Source: an uncultured Collinsella sp. (GTDB lineage: Bacteria; Actinomycetota; Coriobacteriia; Coriobacteriales; Coriobacteriaceae). Taken from it: 12,107 nucleotides of DNA. How positions within the stretch are numbered: position 1 is the stretch's first letter; each line of letters starts with the position of its first letter. The position numbers and the translations under genes were made by a program. Of this stretch, positions 7,481 through 12,107 are shown in pieces. Where the stretch lies: assembly GCA_900541125.1 (NCBI GenBank), contig UQIK01000035.1, positions 1-12,107 of the forward strand. Reading direction: 5' to 3'. A model generated the notes under the pieces. It made no database searches, had not been told where the DNA came from, and worked only from the letters and a program-made list of their open reading frames with translations.

Positions 7481-7494
7481 TAAAGGTACCTTTA
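7481..7494. promoter_or_regulatory. Perfect 14-bp palindrome between pstB and the PhoP-like gene
   Basis: TAAAGGTACCTTTA is its own reverse complement. It has no loop, so it is more likely a site for a dimeric DNA-binding protein than an RNA hairpin. It lies 10 nt after the pstB stop and overlaps the expected promoter region of the next gene, where a weak -10 TAAGAT is present at 7499-7504. Confidence 0.4.
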
Positions 7495-7534
7495 GGGTTA
7501 AGATGCGGTCATGCCGGCCGCAAAGGGGTTCAAC

Positions 7535-8263
7535 ATGATCTATTACGTCGAGGACGATGACAACATCAGGGATTTGACGGTCTATGCGCTGCGCAAGCAG
7601 GGGATCGAGGCCGAAGGCTTTTCGTGCGACGGTGAGTTTAAGGCTGCCGTGGCGCGACGGGTGCCCGATGCTGTGCTGCTCGATATCATGCTGCCCGATA
7701 CCGATGGTTTGGCGATTATGCGCCGCCTCCGCGCCGACCGCCTGACGGCGACGGTGCCCATCATGATGCTTACCGCCAAGGACACCGAGCTCGACAAGGT
7801 GATGGCGCTCGATGGCGGTGCCGACGATTACCTGACTAAGCCGTTTTCGCTCATGGAGCTCGCCAGTCGCTGCCGCGCACTGTTGCGTCGCGGCGGTATG
7901 GTCAAACAGGCAAGCGATGTGCTCAGCGTGGGCGACATCGTGCTCTCGCCCAGCCATCGCGAGGTGACCGTTGCCGGCGAGTCGCTTAAGCTCACCCTGC
8001 GCGAGTTCGACCTGCTCGAGTACCTCATGCGCAAGCCCGGCGTGGTCTTTACCCGCGAGTCGTTGCTGCAGAGCGTGTGGGGCTGGGACTTCGACGGCGG
8101 TTCGCGCACCGTTGACGTGCACGTGCAGACGCTTCGCCAAAAACTGGGCGAGCATGCCAGCGCCATCGAGACCGTGCGCGGCGTGGGCTACCGCTTGGCC
8201 GAGCCTTCTGCCGGTGATGGTGCCGAAGGTGACGACACCGCGGCCACCGCATCGGAGGAGTAA
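7535..8263 (+). CDS. PhoP/PhoB-like OmpR-family response regulator
   Basis: This is a 242-aa response regulator. The start chosen is ATG 7535, with SD AAGGGG (7523-7527 region) 7 nt upstream; it gives the usual MIYYVEDD opening. An in-frame ATG at 7511 lacks an SD and would add eight atypical residues. The receiver domain has acidic D7-D8, phospho-acceptor D50 in LLDIMLPD, T80 and K102 (TKPFS). The winged-helix domain (~128-220) has LTLREFDLLEYL, SRTVDVHVQTLRQKLG and RGVGYRL. The last ~20 residues are an acidic Gly/Ala/Asp tail beyond the normal end of the fold. The kinase gene follows after 3 nt. The neighbouring pstB makes a phosphate-starvation role likely, but the sequence alone does not prove specificity. 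Confidence 0.92.
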   Translation: MIYYVEDDDNIRDLTVYALRKQGIEAEGFSCDGEFKAAVARRVPDAVLLDIMLPDTDGLAIMRRLRADRLTATVPIMMLTAKDTELDKVMALDGGADDYLTKPFSLMELASRCRALLRRGGMVKQASDVLSVGDIVLSPSHREVTVAGESLKLTLREFDLLEYLMRKPGVVFTRESLLQSVWGWDFDGGSRTVDVHVQTLRQKLGEHASAIETVRGVGYRLAEPSAGDGAEGDDTAATASEE

Positions 8264-8266
8264 CCC

Positions 8267-9691
8267 GTGGTCTTCGCCCCCCAGGGAAAACATACGCTGT
8301 CCCACCGCGTTTTTGTGACGATCTTTGTCTGCGCCATGGCGGTTATCGTGGCGTTTACGGTGCTGGGTGCGTTCTTTGTGCAAAACACCTTGGCGGATGC
8401 CACGAGTGCCAACCTGGCGCAGGAAACCGAGCTCATTGCTGCCGCCCTCGACGAGCAGCAGGAGCCCATCCCGTTCTTGCGTAGCCTCGATCGCGAGGAC
8501 TTGCGCATCACGCTGATTAACAAGGATGGATCGGTTGCCTACGACAACGAGGCGTCGCCTTCCACACTGCCCAACCACGGCGATCGCCCCGAGGTCATCG
8601 AGGCCTTTGAGAATGGTTCGGGTTCCGCGGAGCGCGCAAGCTCTACGCTCGACGAGATTATGCTGTATCGCGCCGTCGCCCTTGATAACGGCCAGGTTGT
8701 CCGCTTGGCGCAGGCCCAGCCTGGCGTTGCGGCGATTTTGCTGTCGATGGTGGCGCCGATGCTGCTTATCGCAGCAGCGGGTGCGGTACTCTCGTTTTTT
8801 ATGGCGCGCCGCGAGTCCCGTGCCATCATCGCGCCGTTGCAAGAGGTGGATTTGGACCACCCACGCCGTAGCTATGAGCACGCCTATGCCGAGATGGTCC
8901 CCATGCTTGAGCGTATCGAGTCGCAGCGCCAGGAACTCAAGCGCCAAATGGCGGTGTTAGCGGACAACGACCGTATGCGCCGCGAGTTCACGGCGAATAT
9001 CACCCACGAGCTCAAGACGCCGCTTACGGCGATTTCGGGCTATGCCGAGCTCATCGCAAACGGCATGGTCGAGGGCGAGGACGACCTGCGCAACTTTGGC
9101 GGTCGCATCTATCGTGAGGCGGGCCGCTTGGCAGCGCTTGTCAACGACATCCTTACGCTGTCTAACTTGGACGAGGCCGAGCGTGCAACTGAGGGCGAGA
9201 CGGTGCCCATTGGGTCCACGGAGCCTATTGAGCTCTCGCGTGCAATCTACGCGGTTGAGCAGCGTCTTGAACAGGTCGCCCGCCAGGCGAATGTGACGAT
9301 AAGTCATGAGACCAAGCCTGTGGTCATCGAAGGCGTGTCGCGCTTGATTGACGAGCTCATCTATAATCTGGCAAGCAACGCCATCCGCTACAATCGACCC
9401 GGCGGTACGGTTACGCTGCAGTGCGGCACCAACGACGAAGGCCATCCGTTCCTCGCGGTCGCCGACACGGGAATCGGTATCGCGCCTGAAGAACAGGGCA
9501 AGGTATTTGAGCGGTTCTATCGCGTGGACAAGAGTAGGTCCAAGGCGCGCGGCGGAACCGGTCTGGGGCTTGCCATTGTCAAGCATGCGGCCCTGTATCA
9601 TCACGCCACGCTCGATCTGTCGAGCGAGTTGGGCGTGGGAACCACCATTACGGTGACGTTTCCCATACAGCAGGACGAGCCATTCGCATAG
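8267..9691 (+). CDS. PhoR-like sensor histidine kinase
   Basis: This 474-aa membrane kinase pairs with the preceding regulator. The GTG start at 8267 is supported by GGAGGAG about 6 nt upstream, inside the end of the previous gene. Helix 1 spans ~14-38. The extracytoplasmic part (~39-155) contains RITLINKDGSVAYDNEASPSTL and DRPEVIEAF, features I associate with the PAS-like sensor domain of Firmicute PhoR-type kinases. Helix 2 is ~157-178. A short, poorly conserved linker replaces a clear HAMP domain. The DHp domain has H247 in FTANITHELKTPLTAISGY. The ATPase domain has an N box (LIYNLASNAIRYN), G1 (ADTGIGI), F box (FERFYRVDKSRS) and G2 (GGTGLGLAIVK). All catalytic elements look intact. Assignment to phosphate sensing rests on the pstB context. 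Confidence 0.92.
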   Translation: MVFAPQGKHTLSHRVFVTIFVCAMAVIVAFTVLGAFFVQNTLADATSANLAQETELIAAALDEQQEPIPFLRSLDREDLRITLINKDGSVAYDNEASPSTLPNHGDRPEVIEAFENGSGSAERASSTLDEIMLYRAVALDNGQVVRLAQAQPGVAAILLSMVAPMLLIAAAGAVLSFFMARRESRAIIAPLQEVDLDHPRRSYEHAYAEMVPMLERIESQRQELKRQMAVLADNDRMRREFTANITHELKTPLTAISGYAELIANGMVEGEDDLRNFGGRIYREAGRLAALVNDILTLSNLDEAERATEGETVPIGSTEPIELSRAIYAVEQRLEQVARQANVTISHETKPVVIEGVSRLIDELIYNLASNAIRYNRPGGTVTLQCGTNDEGHPFLAVADTGIGIAPEEQGKVFERFYRVDKSRSKARGGTGLGLAIVKHAALYHHATLDLSSELGVGTTITVTFPIQQDEPFA

Positions 9692-9716
9692 CGATACAAC
9701 ATAGATATTGATGCAG

Positions 9717-9760
9717 ACGCCGCATTTGACTTTCGGGTGCGGCGTTGTTGTGCAATTTTA
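9717..9760 (+). terminator. Probable terminator after the PhoPR-like operon
   Basis: An 8-bp perfect stem (ACGCCGCA 9717-9724 with TGCGGCGT 9738-9745) closes a 13-nt loop 25 nt after the kinase stop. The following tract is only moderately T-rich (TGTTGTGCAATTTTA), so termination may be incomplete. A second small hairpin, ACAGG-AGAG-CCTGT (9781-9794), followed by TTTCTT, may back it up. Confidence 0.65.
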
Positions 9761-9810
9761 CGATTGCTTCCGACATTTTTACAGGAGAGCCTGTTTCTTA
9801 TGTATAGAGT

Positions 9811-9839
9811 TTGGTCTCGGTAAAAAGATGCGATAACAT
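9811..9839 (+). promoter_or_regulatory. Candidate promoter of the polysaccharide-control operon
   Basis: TTGGTC (9811-9816) and TAACAT (9834-9839) are 17 bp apart and would give a ~40-nt leader before the ATG at 9887. The leader includes a short inverted repeat, GACA-GTTT-TGTC (9843-9854). No known riboswitch or antitermination element is recognised in the 195-nt gap. Confidence 0.45.
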
Positions 9840-9886
9840 ACGGACAGTTTTGTCAATCCGAACTGGGGAAATGAAAGGCAAGCTGC

Positions 9887-10543
9887 ATGACCCTTCTCGA
9901 ACTGTTCCAGCTGCTCAAAAAGCACCTCAAGCTGGTCATCACCCTTCCGGTGGTCTGCGCGATCGCCATGGGCATCGTGTCCTTCGTTGCGATGGACAAC
10001 GCCTATACCGCGACGACGAGCATGTACATTCTCGCCAAGACCGACGATAGCGGTCAGATGAGCTACAACGATCTCTCGGCGAGCCAGATGCTTTCCAACG
10101 ATATCGCCACGCTGCTGGATAGCGATAGCGTTAAGAGCGGCGCCGCCAAAGAACTGGGCCTCACCGATCTGGATGACTACAAGGTGTCTGTTTCCTCCGA
10201 GACCACCACGCGTGTCATTACGCTTTCGGTTACCGGCACCGATGCCAAGGAGACGGCTGAGGTCGCAAAGGCCATGGCCAGCTCGGTGAGTACGGTCGCT
10301 CAGAACGTCGGCGCTGCCCAGAGCATCAACGTTATCGACGAGGCTAAGACCCCCGAAGCCCCCAGCGGCCCCAAGCGCACGCTGTATATTGCCGTCGCGT
10401 TCCTCGCCGGTATCTTTATCGCAGTTGCCTATGTCGTTTTGGCAGACATGCTCAATACCCGCATCCGCGGTGCCGAAGAGGCAGAAGAGCTCCTGGGTAT
10501 TCCCGTTGTTGGCCGAATTCCGGCTATGAAAGGTGGTAAATAG
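9887..10543 (+). CDS. Wzz/YveK-type chain-length determinant and tyrosine-kinase adaptor
   Basis: This 218-aa inner-membrane protein belongs to the polysaccharide co-polymerase family that, in Gram-positive bacteria, works with a separate BY-kinase. It starts at ATG 9887 after AAAGG (9874-9878). Layout: short cytoplasmic N-terminus (LLELFQLLKKHLK), helix 1 (~16-36), an extracytoplasmic domain (~37-164), the proline-rich PEAPSGPKR block (157-164) that typically precedes the second helix, helix 2 (~166-186), and a cytoplasmic tail (~187-218) with TRIRGAEEAEELLGIPVVGRIP. That tail is the segment that binds and activates the cognate kinase in this family. The kinase gene begins 2 nt after the stop. 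At 218 residues it is the size usual for split Gram-positive systems such as YveK/CapA. Confidence 0.92.
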   Translation: MTLLELFQLLKKHLKLVITLPVVCAIAMGIVSFVAMDNAYTATTSMYILAKTDDSGQMSYNDLSASQMLSNDIATLLDSDSVKSGAAKELGLTDLDDYKVSVSSETTTRVITLSVTGTDAKETAEVAKAMASSVSTVAQNVGAAQSINVIDEAKTPEAPSGPKRTLYIAVAFLAGIFIAVAYVVLADMLNTRIRGAEEAEELLGIPVVGRIPAMKGGK

Positions 10544-10545
10544 GC

Positions 10546-11283
10546 ATGGCTAAGGCAAAGAACACCGACAAGCTCGTTGTACAGAATGCCGCCAAGACCC
10601 TTCTGGCCAACATCCGCTTTGCGAGCGTGGACGACCCCATTCGCACCATCACCGTTACCTCCTCGATTCCCAACGAGGGCAAGTCTACGGTTTCCATTAA
10701 CCTTGCTCAGGCAATCGCCACGAGCGGCAAGTCCGTGCTCCTGGTCGAGGCCGATATGCGCCGCAGGTCCCTTTCCGATATGCTCGGCGTTCGTTCGCGC
10801 GGCGGACTCTATGCGGTCCTTTCCGAGCAGATCTCCATTGACCAGGCAATTGTCGAGACGGGTCAGAAGAACTTTTACTTCCTCGATGCCGAGCCGCACA
10901 TTCCCAATCCTGCCGACATCATCGTCTCTCACCGCTTTGCCAAGCTGGTAAAGGCACTGTCCGCCAAGTTCCAGTACGTCATCTTTGATGCTCCCCCGGT
11001 TGGCACCTTCATCGATGCTGCCGAGATTGCCAGCCTGACCGACGGCACGCTTTTTGTCGTGCGTGAGGATTTCACCAAGCGCGAGGAGGCGCTCAACGCC
11101 ATCGGTCAGCTTAAGAAGTCCGAGAAGGTCAAGCTCATCGGTACCGTTATGAACTACTGCGAGACCGAGACCAGCGAGTACTACTACTCCTACTACACCA
11201 AGGACGGTAAGAAGGTGAAGAAGGGCTCCGACGATCAGGGGACTTCCAAAAAGGGCATCTTCACCAACCGAGCAAACGTTTAG
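10546..11283 (+). CDS. BY-type protein tyrosine kinase (CpsD/CapB/YwqD-like), atypical motifs
   Basis: This 245-aa cytoplasmic kinase of the P-loop BY family is expected to autophosphorylate and steer capsule or EPS polymerisation together with the upstream adaptor. Walker A is SSIPNEGKST (39-48). Walker A' is VLLVEADMR (64-72), where the usual first Asp is Glu68. Walker B is VIFDAPP (145-151). A C-terminal tyrosine cluster is clear: EYYYSYY, with Tyr at 212-214 and 216-217, the expected autophosphorylation site. The N-terminal ExxRxxR oligomerisation motif is degenerate: the matching stretch reads NAAKTLLANIRFA (~14-26), without the Glu and Arg residues. These changes could alter ring assembly or the catalytic base, or may be tolerated lineage variation. 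The tail is Lys-rich. An SD-like AAAGGTGG lies in the end of the previous gene. Confidence 0.92.
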   Translation: MAKAKNTDKLVVQNAAKTLLANIRFASVDDPIRTITVTSSIPNEGKSTVSINLAQAIATSGKSVLLVEADMRRRSLSDMLGVRSRGGLYAVLSEQISIDQAIVETGQKNFYFLDAEPHIPNPADIIVSHRFAKLVKALSAKFQYVIFDAPPVGTFIDAAEIASLTDGTLFVVREDFTKREEALNAIGQLKKSEKVKLIGTVMNYCETETSEYYYSYYTKDGKKVKKGSDDQGTSKKGIFTNRANV

Positions 11284-11300
11284 TTGATTAAGGCTGACCT

Positions 11301-11951
11301 ATGCGTGACATTCATTGCCATATCTTGCCGGGTGTAGACGACGGCGCCGCCGATCTCGATGAGAGCTTGGCGATGCTCGAGGCTGCCAAGCGGGCCGGTG
11401 TAACCAGAATCGTTTGCACCCCGCACTGTCGTGATCCCTATTTTGATTACGACAAGATGTGGGATGCCTTTGAGCTGCTGCGCGATAACGCTGACGGTTT
11501 TCCGCTCCAGATGGGCTTCGAGGTCAACCATCGAAAGCTCGTTGAGCTTGGTATCGATGCCGCGGAGCACTTGCATTTCGATGGAACCAATGAGTTCCTG
11601 CTTGAGCTTTCGACGCATGCCGATGCGTATGCGTTTAGAGAGTACGAGAACACGATTTACGATTTGCAGTGCCGTGGCTACCAGGTGATCATCGCTCATC
11701 CTGAGCGCTATCGTGCGGTTCAAAAGGATGTAAGCGTGGCGGAGCGCCTGGTCGATATGGGCTGCAAGCTGCAGGCTTCGGCGGACTTTATTGCCGGCGG
11801 TCGCTTTGGTCGCGAGAAAAAGCCGGCACAGCGCCTGTTCGATCAGAACCTGTACAGCTTCATCGCGAGCGATGCCCATAACGTGGGTCATTATGACTGC
11901 CTGGCGAAGGCTCGCGCGAAGTTTAGCGTGCGCGGAGCTCATTTTCGCTAA
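11301..11951 (+). CDS. PHP-family tyrosine-protein phosphatase (CpsB/YwqE-like)
   Basis: This 216-aa metal-dependent phosphatase removes phosphate from the BY-kinase tyrosine cluster and so resets capsule or EPS control. The metal-binding motifs of the family are present: DIHCHILPGVDDG (3-15; His5, His7, Asp13-14), CTPH (39-42; His42), GFEV (72-75), AHPER (132-136; His133) and SDAHN (190-194; Asp191, His193). It starts 17 nt after the kinase gene, with AAGG as a modest SD, and is surely cotranscribed. Only 23 residues follow SDAHN, where related proteins I know usually have about 45, so the C-terminal helices seem short. All catalytic ligands are kept. An intrinsic terminator 70 nt downstream closes the operon. 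Confidence 0.93.
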   Translation: MRDIHCHILPGVDDGAADLDESLAMLEAAKRAGVTRIVCTPHCRDPYFDYDKMWDAFELLRDNADGFPLQMGFEVNHRKLVELGIDAAEHLHFDGTNEFLLELSTHADAYAFREYENTIYDLQCRGYQVIIAHPERYRAVQKDVSVAERLVDMGCKLQASADFIAGGRFGREKKPAQRLFDQNLYSFIASDAHNVGHYDCLAKARAKFSVRGAHFR

Positions 11952-11989
11952 AATCTGTCCCTAACGTTCGCATTGAATGAAAGGGCAGC

Positions 11990-12047
11990 ATGGATATCCA
12001 AATTAAGACGGGATGCTTTGATGACGCGGCGTTGGTGCGCCGCGTCA
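11990..12047 (+). pseudogene. Possible 5' remnant of a GNAT acetyltransferase gene
   Basis: AAAGGG (11980-11985) precedes an ATG at 11990 that opens MDIQIKTGCFDDAALVRR, which resembles the first residues of GNAT N-acetyltransferases of the type that continue with a VFxxEQGF-like motif. That motif is missing in all three frames here, and the codons for FDDAALVRRV form the terminator hairpin. The frame stays open to the end of the window with unrelated-looking residues. It could instead be chance, or a real partial gene running off the edge. The resemblance is from memory and unverified. Confidence 0.3.
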
Positions 12048-12055
12048 TTTTTATT
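12021..12055 (+). terminator. Strong intrinsic terminator of the polysaccharide-control operon
   Basis: A perfect 11-bp stem (ATGACGCGGCG 12021-12031 with CGCCGCGTCAT 12038-12048) closes the loop TTGGTG and runs into TTTTTATT. It is the strongest terminator in the window and shows that the adaptor, kinase and phosphatase form a closed three-gene unit. Confidence 0.92.
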
Positions 12056-12057
12056 CA

Positions 12058-12090
12058 AGACTTTAGTCTGCTGGCCGCGCAGCGGCCAGC
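12058..12090. repeat. Two adjacent inverted repeats after the terminator
   Basis: AGACT-TT-AGTCT (12058-12069) abuts GCTGGCCGC-GCA-GCGGCCAGC (12070-12090), a perfect 9-bp stem with a 3-nt loop. Neither has a real T tract, although TTTAAA follows the second. They may be a backup terminator, a small palindromic repeat element, or part of the control region of a gene beyond the window. Confidence 0.45.
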
Positions 12091-12107
12091 TTTAAACCAC
12101 CCGCTAC

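Noticed and set aside
9871..10050. Small ORF from the ATG at 9871, overlapping the adaptor gene
   Set aside because: It lies in a shadow frame. The adaptor start at 9887 has its own SD and a clear family match.

Overview
The window looks like a core chromosomal region from a moderately high-GC member of the Coriobacteriia, most likely Collinsella or a close relative. This is inferred from GC-rich codon use, the two-component, Pst and capsule-regulator gene types, and the style of the TPR protein; no marker gene settles it. There is no prophage, transposase, integrase or CRISPR array.

Layout. Positions 1-50 are the 3' half of a tRNA-Arg(ACG), followed by an intrinsic terminator. A large, unrecognised cytoplasmic protein with TPR-like C-terminal repeats (236-2677) lies between this tRNA and a complete tRNA-Ser(GCT) at 2770-2860, which has its own promoter and terminator. 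The tRNA-Ser converges on a minus-strand S11 (penicillin-binding) D-alanyl-D-alanine carboxypeptidase gene (2993-4333). That gene is divergent from a VanR/VanS-like response regulator and histidine kinase pair (4531-6491). Next come pstB (6595-7470) and a PhoP/PhoR-like regulator and kinase pair (7535-9691), ending at a probable terminator. The last operon (9887-11951) encodes the three-protein polysaccharide control module: a Wzz/YveK-type membrane adaptor, a BY-type tyrosine kinase, and a PHP-family tyrosine phosphatase. It ends at a near-perfect terminator at 12021-12055.

How the genes fit together. Most of the protein genes concern the cell envelope and how the cell senses it. The VanRS-like pair with the carboxypeptidase suggests control of peptidoglycan stem peptides. 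PstB with a PhoPR-like pair suggests phosphate sensing and uptake. The adaptor, kinase and phosphatase suggest control of capsule or exopolysaccharide chain length.

Points worth a second look: VanRS homologues with no vancomycin-resistance genes beside them; a BY-kinase with altered signature motifs; minus-strand tRNA T-arm-like fragments just beyond both tRNA terminators; and a terminator embedded in what resembles the first codons of a GNAT acetyltransferase gene.
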